From NCBI GenBank assembly GCA_015680685.1, contig MNCI01013775.1, forward strand, positions 148,060-205,362: a DNA stretch of 57,303 nucleotides, in the 5' to 3' direction. A model generated the notes under the pieces. It saw only the letters and a program-made list of their open reading frames with translations, was not told the DNA's origin and did not search any database. Source of the DNA: Gnetum montanum. Its lineage: Eukaryota; Streptophyta; Gnetopsida; Gnetales; Gnetaceae. Positions 9,866 through 22,362 of the stretch are shown one piece after another. Each line of letters starts with the position of its first letter. Position 1 is the first letter of the stretch. A program made the translations under genes and the position numbers.

Positions 9866-11745
9866 ATGATCCCAAAAACAGGAGTTCAAGTAGGACCTTC
9901 GCAAGGAGTAGCCAAATGCTTAAGGGGTGGTAGAGGCCAACAAGATAAGCATGCTGAGCATGAGGAAGAGGAGGCCCAGTCATTTAGTATTCATTAACAG
10001 GATCCTTTCACAGGATAGCTAGTCTAAGGAGAGGTTGTAGAATGACAAGCCCCCATGTAAGGACAAGACCTCATGTTGTCCCCAGAATGCCTTGAGGCCA
10101 TTCAAGAAAAATCCATGTTGACCATGATAATCCTGGAGATGAACTTTGGCTTGTTTATGGCATTTGATTCTAAGGTAGTTTGGATGCAACTTCAAGCATA
10201 AGCTCTATGACCCATCCTTTTAGATAGTGGTGAATGGTACCCACATGAAACCTAACAATTTTGGCACAATAAGGAAAAGGGCACCATTGTTAACATTTGT
10301 GGAGTCACTATTTCATTCTTGGTTAAAGTAAATATTGAAGCTCTTAATTTGCCAAATGAGGGGGCAAGTTAGCTCATTTGTCCATGAGTTTTGACCCCAA
10401 CATCAGAAAGCTATGGCTAAGGCAAGCCTACAATAAAGAAGGTAGAAGTGCAGAAGTAGAAGTGCAACGTTTGCAATAGCAACTAGCCNTAAGTTAGCTC
10501 ATTTGTCCATGAGTTTTGGCCCCAACATCAGAAAGCTATGGCTGAGGCAAGCCTACAATAAAGAAGATAGAAGTGCAGAAGTAGAAGTGCAACGTTTGCA
10601 ATAGCAACTAGCCACCTTGAGAGCTAAAAGATGGGATCCTACCCAGTTTGTTGTGCCTAATCAACTAGATCAATTTAGAATAGAATAGTTGGATAAATTA
10701 CTTGAAGTGAACAATGTTACAGAGTAAGAAAAGGAAAAGGTAGTCTAGAATGCTTCCACTACAGAAGTGCAATCCTATGCTCATAAGAAGGCACTAATTG
10801 CCACTCAAGAAGAAAATAAACAAGTTGCTATAGTAAACACAAGGTTGACCATCATTAAAAAATAAAAGAACATTCTAGAAGAAAGTGCCCACCAGTTAAG
10901 AGAACAACTAGTGAGGGTTAACCAAGACATCAACTGATTGGCCAGAGATAACCACACCCTCTCAATGGAGAAGGTCCATGCAATTTCACAAAAGTTTATA
11001 ATCAAAATAAGCACATGGTAGAATGAGGCTAAAATGCATGAAAAGTTGAAAGAACACTTTTGGGACCAAGTTGACATCTATAAGCAAATTAACGAAAAGG
11101 AAATCCACATGGCCAAAGCCTACATTGGATCCATGTCAATGAAAAATCTTGATTGGTAGCCCATCTTGGATAGTTATGCCTTGGTCCAATAAGGAAGTGA
11201 AGAATAAAGGCCTATAGATTGAGGATTTAAAGGGATACATGGCATTGGCTAACCTTAGATATGCCAACTTTGCCATGTTAATAGTAGTTTGATCAAGAAA
11301 TGACTTAGAGTAGCAGGTAGCAACCAGCTACGCATTATACAAGAAAGAGTTTGCAAACAGAAAAGCTACTTTGTAGAAACTTCATGTAGAAAACATAGAA
11401 CTTAAGGTGATCAAAGCTTACTACCACGAATAGAAGGATGTTGCCTCAAAGCTGGCCTAGAGATTAATAGATCATCATGAGTTGAAAGAAAAGGCTAGGA
11501 CATTTAAGGAGGAATCATGATAGTTTGCAACCTAGTACATGAAGGCCAACAAAATGTTTCTATACTTGCCATGTCCTTCGGATGTTCCAGCACTAGCACA
11601 CATCAATTCAGTGGCCTGGACGGTACATGATCCAAGGATAATAGAAGAAAAGTTGTAGGTATTACTCAACTGCTACAAATTTTAGAAGCTTGGTGACAAA
11701 GGAAAGTAATTGATGGAGGAGCCATTGCCTCTAAGAACTACATGA
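9866..11745 (+). pseudogene. ORF2 of A1, internally deleted and broken
   Basis: ATG 9866 follows TTGATTGATTGCAG, which looks like a 3' splice site abutting the start. The reading begins MIPKTGVQVGPSQGVAK and continues with a segment related to the C copy (LTMIILEMNFGLF..., then a Trp-Tyr and HNKEKGTI stretch). About 1 kb found in A2 (17941-18927) is missing here. The remainder is a Lys/Glu/Gln-rich, coiled-coil-like C-terminal half with many stops, ending at TGA 11745. Function unknown. It is preceded by the internal promoter-like cassette and followed by the 3' purine tract, so it is the distal gene of the element. Confidence 0.65.
10364..10613. repeat. Imperfect 125 bp duplication around a single N (10489)
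   Basis: The stretch from AGTTAGCTCATTTGTCCATG to AGCAACTAGCC occurs twice with a few differences. It is probably two allelic or copy-variant contig ends placed side by side, so do not read it as a real ORF2 duplication. Confidence 0.8.
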
Positions 11746-11933
11746 GCTTCCCAATTTTATCTTGTAATGTTGTGTCCAAATTTTTGTAAAACACTAGTAC
11801 ATGATGTAAGAGTCCATTTGTATGTTTGATTGTTTGAGTTAGTCAATAATTCCATACCTTCCTGATATTTGTAAAGAACTTGTTCCTCATTTTATTTAAC
11901 TCAAGGATGAGTTTTCATTTAGTCGTAGGGGTA

Positions 11934-12826
11934 TGATGAGTCATGATTTTGTCAGCTCCGATATTGGATATCTGATATTGAAGCCTCGATATCGGATATG
12001 CAATATTGGGTCCTAGGAAATGATGTTGGATATCTAATATAATCTCTTCCATGCTAGGCTATAAATACAACACTTCAGTGCATGGTTGGGACATAGTTTA
12101 GTTTCAAATTTCAATTAGCTTTTTCATAAATTGTTGATTTCTAGTTCCGTTATTTCCCAGTGCATGCCCGCAGTGTGATGTTTATAATTGTATGGCATCC
12201 TTATTCGAGTGTGTTGTACTTGGATACGTTACATGACTAGAAATAAAGATTGAGATTACTTTCATCATTACAACATCCACTTATATTTATTAGTGCTTTT
12301 AATTATTTAATTGTTTAATTATTTCCTATTTTCCTTAGTTATTATTTTCAGTTATTACTCTTTACGATTCCTATCATTAAGAGGAATGAGTATGACTAAT
12401 TGCAAGTGCTTAAGTGTGATTACATGATAACCCGATAGTGTATTGTTTGGTGAGCCTAGTGATGTATGCTTGGTAATCCTAGTGGTAGTTCCACGAAGTC
12501 CAAGTCATGTGCAGATGATTAAGAATGGATACTTATTGCATGTAGGCTAGTTTAGATTTTACTTTCCATCATTACTTAGCTTAATAAATTAATTTCTTTA
12601 TTGCCATTAGAAGCAGCATAGGGTTAGAAAACATCATCATATGCCTCACTTTGGACTAAATCATACATGAAAAAGCTACCTCTAGTTCAAGTGCATAGAT
12701 AGCGAACTGCACTTAAAGCATAAGGATTTAGATGTACAACTAGTCCCATCCATGGAATTCAACCAGATTGTGCATGAACACTTGTGATTCATATGGTTGT
12801 ACATAAGGGTACCTTGCCACTCATCA
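11934..12826 (+). mobile_element. LTR 2 of array A (shared middle LTR)
   Basis: Starts TGATGAGTCATGATTTTG after the purine tract AGTCGTAGGGGTA and ends CACTCATCA before primer site TTGGCGTCATTGCC. It therefore acts as 3' LTR of A1 and 5' LTR of A2. TATAAATA at 12060-12067, with GATATTGGATATC / CGATATCGGATAT dyads at 11958-12020. 893 bp. Confidence 0.92.
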
Positions 12827-12847
12827 TTGGCGTCATTGCCAAGGATG
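12827..12847 (+). other. Primer-binding site, internal region A2
   Basis: TTGGCGTCATTGCCAAGGAT directly follows LTR 2. This is the best preserved primer site in the array. Confidence 0.8.
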
Positions 12848-12951
12848 ATGCTAGTTATCTAGATTAGTTATATTATACCTGATCATTGTAAATGCATTAG
12901 TGATATATCTTTTAGAAAATATTAAATCACACACACCATAAACTAACAATA

Positions 12952-15365
12952 ATGTATCTCTAACAAGTAAGCAATAATGCATTATATAGCAAAAGCATTC
13001 ATTAGAGAACTAATGAGATATATGTTGAAGAAAGTTGGAGTGACCAACCTTATGTAGGGGTTTCTTACATTCATGAGCACCCTGAAAGTACTCAAGGACC
13101 ACATTCACCTAAGATAAAAAAACCTAGAGGAGATGAAGTAAGTCCTGGACCATGGTAGGCCTCAAGGCCAAGGACCTCCTCAAAATGTAGAAAGGATAAA
13201 TCAGTGGACCCTAGGGAACACCATAGAAGCCATGGAAACCCTTCTAGTTCCTCATCTTCCTTTCCCCTTTCAATGTTTAGTTTCGATGAAGATGAACGAC
13301 TATATGGAGATAAGGCTCCACTAAAGGTTTGGAATAAAAATAAAAATTGAATCCACAGGAACACTCAAGGTCATCAACATGAAGATAGGCAAAATTTTCA
13401 TAATCAACCAAATAGAAATTTTCATCACAGCATGATTGATGATGATGAAACCTTGTTGGCCACTAAGAGCATGATGAAAATCATAGAGGTAGTTAAGATA
13501 TCTCATAGGCATCAAAAAGAGAGTCACTTACCTAGGCTTGATATGATTAATATCCCTAAATTTGTAAGAGGCTATGATTTTTATCTGCAACATCATTTAC
13601 AAGCCTTCCATGATGCTTATGCTTTCTACAACATTGAAAGTGGATGGAAAAAGCTTAAGATTTTTCCTAGGACATTGATCGATAGAGACAAACTATGGTA
13701 TAGATTATTGAAACCAAATTCAATTTGACAGTGGTTCACAATGTTGGAACTCTTCAACGAGAAATACCAAACTTATGCAAGGGTGTCCAACTTGAGGAGA
13801 TAGATCCAAGAATGGAGACAAGAACAACATGAACCCTTGGACATGGCCTTAGATAGATATTAATCTCTACTAAATAAATGCCTAGGTCATGGTTTCTTCA
13901 AGAAAAGGTAACTTTTCCACATCATAGATGGGCTTCATAATGAAATAAGGGAGACCCTCGGGATGTATGCCCCATGTCAATTATATGAGCTACAAACTCA
14001 TCAAATCCAAGAGCTAATTGAGCACGTGGCCAAAGAAGAAGAAGAGATATGCAAATGGGAGAATGCTAAGAAATATCACTAGGACCCAACTCTGGAAAAG
14101 AAGTAGGCCATATCTATGGTAAGGAGAAAGAAACTGCTCTTGATAAGATGATTCCACACCAGCTCTTACCGATATAGAAGTTTATCAATGAACTTGAAGC
14201 AAAGTTGAATAGGGTGTTAGAATGGATATATGACAAAGTTACAACTTTGGTAGAAATTGTAGAGGAGAAGGTTATGAAAAATAAACTAGGAAATCACAAT
14301 AAAAAAAGGAGGTAGAAGTAAGAAATAGCTAGGAACATTTTTCAAAAAATAGGGAAAATGGTTGAAGAAAGTGTGGCTATAGACTTAACCACAAATAGAA
14401 ATGACAAATGTGACCTATGCATATATGACCACTCGAAGGATCATAGCCCAGTCACAACACATCTATATGAGTTTTGTGCTTCTACATTGAACCCCAAATT
14501 TATACAAAAGCACATGCCTAGGAGATTTCCTTTTTCACAGGATAATTTTAGACAATCCCATAATCAATCATACTATTTGAGGAGGACTTATTACTAGCCT
14601 CAAAACTATCATCAACTGTAGTGGCAAAACCCATAGTCATGGGGGAGGCCACCACCAAACCAGCCCTACCCTTACAACCAGTCAAAACTGCATGGATATT
14701 ATGTTCAACACCATGTTTCTTGAATTAGTTCTACGTCCTCTACTTCAAATCGCCACTATCACTCTTCCAAGAACCATCAACCCATGACATCCCCTGAGGG
14801 ATTACCAGCTTTCACCTCTTAACATCCATCCTACCCTTGTTATTCTCATACTCTACCTCATCACACTTCATTGTCAATGACACAAGAAGGTTCAACACCA
14901 TAATATTAACAAACGAATACCCCTTGTACTACAAATGTGCATAGGCATGCTGATACTAGTAGGTCCCCTTTGTAAACTTAGAAACATCCTTTCTTTATGA
15001 TAGGCCATAGGTGGAAGATCAACACTCATGGACCAGTCACATCATCTAAACCAACACATAGCCAATATGATGGAATGCCTTCCTTTTCATAACCACCATC
15101 CTCTGATCTTACTCAAGGACCACCATCCACAGTTACTCCACCATCAAATCACAGTAATGAATCTATTAGTGTGGGGAGACATATAAATCTATGCATACCA
15201 TATCATGATCCAGGGTGCAATTGTGGGCCAGACATTTGTAACATTAACACAACTCACACGTTGACCCACCATACGTTTAACAACCAACTGTGTGAACAAT
15301 AGCTTATCTATGCAATTGCCACTAAACCAAAAGATACCTAGTGGCTCAAACATGAAAGGTTAACA
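12952..15365 (+). pseudogene. Gag-like gene of A2, broken
   Basis: Opens at ATG 12952 and parallels A1 throughout. An open stretch at 13432-13728 reads DDDETLLATKSMMKIIEVVK, then NIPKFVRGYDFYLQHHLQ, AFHDAYAFYNIESGWKKLK and RDKLWYRLLKP. This is the capsid-like core with the Trp-Tyr motif of retrotransposon gag proteins. A later open piece (14358-14597) holds the knuckle-like CDLCIYDHSKD and MPRRFPFSQDNFR. A Pro/His-rich tail with stops follows, ending near the T-rich tract. Stops include the codon four from the start and one right after NSI. Non-functional, but it gives the clearest family A capsid sequence. Confidence 0.75.
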
Positions 15366-15419
15366 ATTATACATGCATGGGGCCTGCCTATCTACTTATT
15401 AATTATTAACCTCTATAAT

Positions 15420-15560
15420 TAATAATTATTTTTCATCTATTTTTTTTACAATTTTTTGTCATTTTCTTATTTCTTGATACAATTTTTACTATCCTTTTCA
15501 ACTTTTTCCAAATTTTGTTTTTATTTTGTTTGTTAGTAATCTTGCTTGTAAATATAATGA
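15420..15560 (+). terminator. T-rich tract after gag, A2
   Basis: T-rich run followed by AGTAATCTTGCTTGTAAATA. The AATAAA of A1 reads AATATAA here. Same position as in A1, B and C. Confidence 0.35.
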
Positions 15561-16368
15561 TCATGTAGCCCATTGAGGTGAGGTTTTTTCTATGTTGTTA
15601 AGTCATGAGGGATTGATTATTCGGGTAGTGAGACCACGTCAACAATCCACATATTCCATTAATAAGAGGTTCTTAGCATGATTATAATGATATTCTTTTC
15701 AATCACCAAATCTCAAAATAAATTCATGATCATTGTAACTCAATAGAAAAGTGAAGAACCAAGGAGGAATGTGAAGGGTATGACATTAAGCGGATTTGTG
15801 GATTTTGTTTGGCCACTTCTATATGTTCTATCATGTTGCTAAGGTTGTGATTTTATCCTTGTAGATTTAATGAAATAAATTGCACTGAATAAATTCCTAA
15901 GGATATCACTAGAAAGACATGTACCCATGCTTGAAGGTTGGTAGCTTCTCAGACTTCCATCCAAAAAAAATGAAAACAAATGATATACTCCTCCCTTGGA
16001 AAAAATTCCAAGTGATGCTACTCCTTGCAACTATGGTAGTCTTATGGTTGTCAGCCGAAGTGATGAAACGATGCAATGTCATTGAAATGTGGTTTGGACT
16101 TGGTTTGAATCTTAGATAGAAGGGCTAATGGATATTTAACCATTAATAACACACATGGATACATTATGCCTTTGGTACAACACCTCATGTCCCAATTTTT
16201 GCAATCCTTTCTGTGGCCCATCCCATCTCACTGTCAATGTGATCCTAGCTTGTGGTTTTGTGTAACATAGAGTTATTCCCTCAAATTGGTGGGTTTAACA
16301 TGTGTGTTTTGTTTCACAGGTATGCATTGCATTCAACCCCTTCAGTGCCTATGGACATTTTTAGGTGT
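15561..16368 (+). other. Conserved non-coding spacer, A2
   Basis: Counterpart of 7996-8800 with similar blocks. The short frames in it differ between copies and have no shared protein, so I treat it as non-coding. Confidence 0.5.
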
Positions 16369-16427
16369 AGTTACACAAGTGCGTTATGGGCTGAAGCTTG
16401 CTTTGGGGAGGACCCACTTGTGTAACT
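16369..16427 (+). ncRNA. Covarying stem-loop, A2 copy
   Basis: AGTTACACAAGTG (16369-16381) and CACTTGTGTAACT (16415-16427) are perfectly complementary over 13 bp. This is the longest stem of the set. The loop holds GCTTGCTTTGGGGAGGACC. Confidence 0.65.
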
Positions 16428-16724
16428 GTTGTAACTTATACTTGTCCAACACAACCACATCACTCTTTACCTTCCAAGTGCATAATGGTTAAATTTCATT
16501 CTTTACTTATTATGTAATTGATTTGTTCCACAACTTCAATATAATACCCCATTTCTTGCATCCTCAAAAGATCTAAACATTGATGACTTCATATTCTGAC
16601 ACTTTTGATGCCTACATATGATTTCCTACTTACCCCAGAACTATGGACCTAATCTAAAACCTTCCCACCAATCCCAGAGCTTCATTTTCCATGCTCAATA
16701 CCCTTATTTAATGTAATTTAATGG

Positions 16725-16806
16725 ACCTTGATATCGACTAGCTGATATAGGATCAACCTTGATGTTGGATACTCGATATCAAATCTTACAACACTTGTAT
16801 ATATGA
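16725..16806 (+). promoter_or_regulatory. Internal LTR-like dyad cassette with TATA, A2
   Basis: TTGATATCGACTAGCTGATAT, TGTTGGATACTCGATATC and GTATATATGACCC occur in the same order as in A1, about 560 bp upstream of ORF2. Confidence 0.5.
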
Positions 16807-16982
16807 CCCTTGCAAAGCCCCAACTCCATTCTCATCATTTGCAACTACGGGAGTTTGACAAATTTTCTTTTGCAACTTAGAGCTCTATGCAATCAACTTC
16901 CACTTGCAATATCTTGCTTAATACCACTTTGATTCTCATACCATCTGAACCTATTTGAACCCAAAGTGTTCAACTTAGTCAT

Positions 16983-17000
16983 ATGGGGAGGGAGGGGGGT
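16983..17000 (+). other. Internal purine tract, A2
   Basis: ATGGGGAGGGAGGGGGG follows CAACTTAGTCAT as in A1. Candidate central polypurine tract. Confidence 0.4.
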
Positions 17001-17366
17001 TGCTTGCATGGAGAACTTGCATCAATTTTTCATAATTCACTATCGCTGAGAGGGCATTACAAGGGTAAGAGTGCTAAAAACCTTCAACATTATAATGAAA
17101 AATCAATCATGTTAATGCAAAAAACCTTAATTTCCTCATCCAAGGAACCATAACCTTCATAATATGCCATACATAAGAAAAAATGAATCAATTGTGAAGG
17201 GTCATAAACAAGATAAACACTTTTTGGGTATTTTTCTAAAATTTTTTCTAGATTTGCAATCATATGAACTAAAGAACTTAATGGAACTAAGGTCATTACT
17301 ATGGTATAAACCTATCAATAATAAATAACAATACCTTAGTAACACTTGATCCTTGATTAATTGCAG

Positions 17367-20099
17367 ATGGCCCCAAAAAAAGGAGCTCAAGCAAGACCTT
17401 TGTAGTGAGTAGCCAAATTCCCAAGGGGTGGTAGAGGGTAGTAAGGCGAGCATGCTGAGCATGAGGAATAGGAGGCCCAATCATTTAGTCTCCATCAAGA
17501 GGCTCTTGTCACAGGATAGTCAGTCCAAGGAGAGGCTGTAGAACAGTAAGCCTTGGTGTAGGGATAAGGCCTCATGTTGTTCCCAAAATGCTTTGAGGCC
17601 ATTCAAGAAAAATCCATGTTGACCATGGTCATTGTGGAGATAAACTTTAGCTCATTTATGGTGTTTTCTCTAGAGGTAGTTCAAACGTAACTTCAAGCAT
17701 TACCTCTATGGTCCATTCTTTCAGATAGTGGAAAATGGTACCTAGGTGAAACCTACCAATTATAGCACAACAAAGAAGAGGGCACCACTTATAAATTTGT
17801 AGAGTTACTATTTCATTCTTGGTCAAAGTAATTGCTGAAGCTCTTAATCTACCAAATGAGGGGGTTAAGTTAGCCCATCTATCCATGAGGTTTGACCCCA
17901 ACACCAGAAGGCTATGGGTGAGGTAGGCCTACAACAAAGAAGATAAGACATATAATGAATTAACTTTGGAAAAGAGGACCTATTTCAAGATAGGAACATA
18001 TCACCTCTTCCCTACCAAGGGGCTGAACAAAATCTCCTTGTATGCAACCATGGGAAGTGTCACACTAATGGGCAAATACATGGCCAACCTTCCCTAATTA
18101 TATTACATGGAAATCCAGAGGAAGTTTGAAGAGAAGAAGGCAAAGAAGACAACACTTTCATTTCCTTTTCTAATTTGTAAGTTGTGTAAGCATGTTGGAA
18201 TCCTAGGTACACAAATGACATCCCCAAGAGGGTTCAAAATGCTTCCTTTGTGAAATTGCTTAAACTAGCAACACCAAGGAAATACCTTCATGAGGAATAA
18301 GAGACAGATAAGGAAGTGGAAGAAAAAAAAGAAGTAGAACAAGAGCTTGAACAGCATCGTGAGCCACAAGATCCACCACCATTGCCATAAGACTACAGGC
18401 TTGCAATAAGGCACTTATAGATAATTGCTAAAATACTCAGTTGGGGGAGTAGAGAGGAGTCAAGCCTCTTTAGAGTCATCAATGACATCGTGTAGCTCAT
18501 TATTTTAGCTAATCTAACAAGGGGGATAGATATCATTTCAATCATGAGGAGAATCCCAATGGCCACAACAAATCTTTAGTAATGCTGCATCCTTTCAAGT
18601 GATGCTTGAAATAGGAGAAGGTGCCACAATAGTGATCATGTAGCATTAGGATGAGACAAGCATAGAAAAGGTGATAACAGATCACATTAATAAATCTTTC
18701 ACTATGTCTATTATGTCCATAATGGATTTGACTAGGACCAGAGATGCAAAAATGCTCACTGGCATTTCGATGACTCCTACAACCCATGAGGATGCATTAG
18801 ATAGATAACTATAGAAAAGAAAAGTAATGACCAACTTGTTTGACATTCCTGGTGATGTCATTATGGTATAATCAGACCTCATTGCTACCAAGGGAAAGCT
18901 AATCATGGTTGATACCAGGGTGGAGCATGTGGAAGTAGAAGTGCAACATTTGCAACAAGAATTGGCCACCTTGAGAGCTAAAAGATGGTATCCTACCCAA
19001 TTTGTTGTGCTTGATCAACTAGATTGATTTAGAATAGAGTAGTTGGATAAATGCTCAAAGAGAACAAACCTACAAAGTAAGAAAAGGAGAAGGTAGTCTG
19101 AAATGCCTTCATTGTAGAAGCACAATCCTATGCTCATAAGAAGGCGCTAAACACCACTCAAGAAGAAAATAAACAACTTATTGTAGAAAATGCAAGGTTG
19201 ATCATCACTGAAAAACAAAAGAACATTCTGGAAGAAAGTGTCCACCAGTTAAGAAAACAACTAGTGAGGGTTAACTAAGATATTATTTGATTAGCTAGAG
19301 ATAATCGCACCCTCTCAATGAAGGAGGTCTATGCAATTCCACAAAAGTCTACAATTGAAATAAGTGTGTAGCAGAATGAGGCCAAAAAGCATGAAAAGTT
19401 GAAAGAACACTTTCGGGACCAAGTAAGCATGTATAAGCAAATCAACAAAAAGGAAATCAAAATGGCCAAAGCTCACATTGGATCCATGTCAATGGAAAAT
19501 CCTGATTGGCAGCCTATCTTGAATAGTTATGCCTTGGTCCAACAAGGAGAAGTGAAAAATAATGAGCTATAGATCAAGGATTTAAAGGAATACATGACAT
19601 TGGTTAACCTTAGATATGCCAACCTTGCCATGTTAGCAACAGGTTGACCAAGAAATGAATTGGAACAGTAGGTAATGAGCACCTATGTATTATACAAGAA
19701 AGAGGTTGCAGATAGAAAAGTTTCTTTACAAAAACTCCATGTAGCAAACTTAGAACTTTAGGTGATCAAAGCTTGCTACCAAGCACAAAAGGATGTTTCC
19801 TTAGACCTGGCCCAAAGATTAATAGATCATCATGAGTTGAAAGAAAAGGCCAGGGCCTTTGAGGAGGAATCATGGTAGTTTGTAGCCTAGTACGTGAAGG
19901 CCAAGAAAATTTTTCTACAGTTGCCATGTCCTTGGGATGTACTAATGCTAGCACCATCAATTTAGTGGCCTAGATGATACATGATCCAATGACAGAAGAA
20001 GAAAAGTTATAGATACTACTCAACCACTACAAGTTTCAAAAGCTTGACGATAAAGGGAAGTGACCGATAGAGGAGCCATCGCCTCTAGGAATTACATGA
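17367..20099 (+). pseudogene. ORF2 of A2, full length but riddled with stops
   Basis: ATG 17367 follows TTGATTAATTGCAG. About 910 codons in one main frame to TGA 20099. The N-terminal part begins MAPKKGAQARP and contains KWYLGETYQL, matching GAWYLGEMYQFWHNKEQ of the C copy. The middle (17960-18200) keeps YHLFPTKGLNKI, followed by a Pro/Gln-rich segment with ready use of GAG/CAG codons. The C-terminal third (18900-20060) is a long Lys/Glu/Gln-rich heptad-like region. The N-terminal pattern recalls the plant transposon-associated domain PF20167, but this is impression only. No polymerase, integrase or protease motif. Most stops are TAG or TAA where A1 or C has CAG or CAA. Confidence 0.65.
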
Positions 20100-20288
20100 G
20101 CTTTCTAATTTTGTCTTGTAATGTTGTATTCGAATTTTTGTAAAACACCATTGCAGCATGTAAGAGTCCATTTTTTTGTTTGATTATTTGAGTTAGTCAA
20201 TAATTCCATACCTTCCCAATATTTTGTAAGGAACTTGTTTTCTATTTTGTTTAACTCGAGGAAAAGTTGTCATTTAGTTGTGGGGGTA

Positions 20289-21159
20289 TGATGAGTTGTG
20301 ACTTTGTCAGCTCTAATATTAGATATCCAATATCAAAGCCTTGATATCGAGTCCCAAGAAATGATGTTGGATATCTAATATTGTCTCTTCCATGCTAGCC
20401 TATAAATACAGCACTTGGGTGCATGGTTGGGACATAGTCTAGTTTCATATTTCAATTAAATTTTTCATAAATTGTTGATTTCTAGTTCCATTATTTCCTA
20501 GTGTATGCCTGTAGTGTGATGTTTGTAATTGTACAACATCCTTATTTTAGTGTGACATACTTAGACACGTTACATGACTAGAAATAAAGATTGAGATTAC
20601 TTCCGTCATTACAGCATCCACTTAGATTTATTAGTGCTTTTAATTATTTAATTATTTCCTATTTTCCTTAGTTATTATTTCCATTTATTGCTCTTTATGA
20701 TTCTAGTCATTAAGTAGAATAAGTATGACTAATCATGAGTGCTTAAGTGTGATTACTTGGTAACCTAGCAGTGTATCATTTGGTGAGCCTAGTGACGTAC
20801 GCTTGGCAATCCTAGTGGTAGTCCCACAAAGTCCAAGGTGTGTGTGAACTATTAAGAATGGATACTCATTGCACATAGGCTAGTTTAGATTCTACTTTCC
20901 ATCGTTACTTAGCTTAATTAATTAATTTCTTTATTGCCATTAGGAGTAGCATAGGGTTAAAAAACATCATCATATGCCTCACTTTGGACTAAACCATACA
21001 TGAAAAAGCTACCACTAGTCCAAGTGGAAAGACATCAAATTGCAATTAGAGCATAACAATTTAGATGCACAACTAGTCCCATCCACGGAATTCAACTAGA
21101 TTGTGCATGAATGCTTGTGATTCGTACGGTTGGGCATATGGGTACCTTGCTCCTCATCA
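20289..21159 (+). mobile_element. LTR 3 of array A
   Basis: Preceded by the purine tract GTTGTGGGGGTA. Starts TGATGAGTTGTGACTTTG and ends CTCCTCATCA. TATAAATA at 20401-20408. One of the three dyad blocks present in LTR 2 is shortened. Followed by CAAAT. Confidence 0.92.
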
Positions 21160-21164
21160 CAAAT
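21160..21164. repeat. Target-site duplication CAAAT (right)
   Basis: Matches 4323-4327, closing array A as one insertion unit. Confidence 0.85.
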
Positions 21165-21369
21165 CATACAAGTTTTTTTGCTATAAGATTGTAATACTAT
21201 GTTAAATGGGTAGTAACAACATAAGAAAGAAACACATTAACACATCTTTAAGGGTTTGTGATATGCACAACTTTTCTTAAGGAAGTTGAATCCATCTTCC
21301 ACTTTCAATTCTAAAATTATGAGAACTTAAGCAAAGCTTGATAATAAAATTTTAATCCTTGATGAGAAT
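21165..21369 (-). pseudogene. LINE fragment, C-terminal part (minus strand)
   Basis: Minus strand reads FRIESGRWIQLP and neighbouring Leu/Lys-rich text. This fits the region after the reverse transcriptase of plant LINEs, where RI..GRW motifs precede a Cys/His cluster. The piece continues the LINE at 27923-28400 across element B, with AGAAT duplicated at both edges. On its own the match is weak, and position and orientation carry the call. Confidence 0.45.
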
Positions 21370-22230
21370 TGATGAGTCATGATTTGCCTAGCCTTGACAT
21401 CTAATGAGTTGCTATTTTCTATCTACTTCGATGTTGGGTATGCAACGTTGGGTGTCCGACGTCGGGGTATATACTTTGGCCTATAAATATAGTGCCTAGG
21501 CTTCAGTTTTGAAATAGTTTTTCATCAGTTTTTCATGGTTTTGTCAATAGAGTAGTCAAATTCTTGTAGTTTTATTTCATAATCTTAAAGAATAGTCAGT
21601 GAGTGCCCATAGAGTGGATTTGAGTTAATTGTATGAATTCTTATTTGACTAGTAATGTACCTAGACATATTCCATGAATAGCAATAATATTAAGATTGAT
21701 TCTTATTCATTACAACACTTTAACTTAGATTAGATTTACTTTCCATGTAATTTACTTTTCATGTACTTAGTTAATATTTACATTTTCATGCATGTTAATT
21801 AATTAAGCACATAAGTACGTTCACTTCAAGCATGCTTATGACTCTTGGTAATCCTAGCAATGCTTAATGTTTGGAACCCAACAACATTATATGTGTTCTT
21901 CATGTGCACGGGAAGTGGGATCAAATACTTATGTTAGGGTAGTTGATTATTAATTAGTTATTAGATTAGTTTAATTGATTACAAATTGAGTTTCAACCTA
22001 TTGTTAATTGTAGAACAATAAAATATAAAATAATAAAAATCATATGCCTTACTCTGGACTAAATCATATGTGCCAAAGCTACCACTATTCCAAGTGGGAA
22101 GACAACAAATTGTGATCAAGGCATAGTAATGTAGATGCCACAACTAGTCCCATACATGGAATTCGACCGAATCATGTGTGAACGCTTGTGATTCGTATGG
22201 TTGGACGTAGGGGTACCTCATTGCTCATGA
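21370..22230 (+). mobile_element. 5' LTR of element B
   Basis: TGATGAGTCATGATTTGCC to GCTCATGA. TATAAATA at 21482-21489. Contains CAACGTTG (21443-21450) and CCGACGTCGG (21456-21465), both perfect palindromes upstream of the TATA box. Confidence 0.9.
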
Positions 22231-22252
22231 TTGGTGCTATTGCTAGGGATGG
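22231..22252 (+). other. Primer-binding site of element B
   Basis: TTGGTGCTATTGCTAGGGAT follows the LTR directly. Decayed version of the family X site. Confidence 0.75.
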
Positions 22253-22362
22253 TGCTAATTATCTAGATTAGTTATATTATACACGATCACTATAAAGGGT
22301 TTAATAATCTATCACTTTAAAAACATTAATATTTTAAGTTACACACATTATCAGACAAAACC

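Larger units (their letters stand above)
4328..21159 (+). mobile_element. Tandem array A: LTR-internal-LTR-internal-LTR, family X
   Basis: Three related LTRs (4328-5214, 11934-12826, 20289-21159) enclose two homologous internal regions of 6719 and 7462 bp. Each internal region has a primer site, gag-like gene, non-coding spacer and ORF2. The first also lacks about 1 kb of ORF2 (between TACAATAAAGAAG and GAAGTAGAAGTGCAAC). The only target duplication found is CAAAT outside the outermost LTRs. That fits one insertion later duplicated by unequal recombination, or insertion of an already tandem molecule. No pol motifs were found. All genes contain stops. Confidence 0.88.

Noticed and set aside
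5215-11933. Hidden reverse transcriptase or integrase in the A, B and C internals
   Set aside because: I looked for YVDD-type, integrase HHCC/DDE-type and RNase H-like text in the readable frames and saw none; an HMM search would be decisive.
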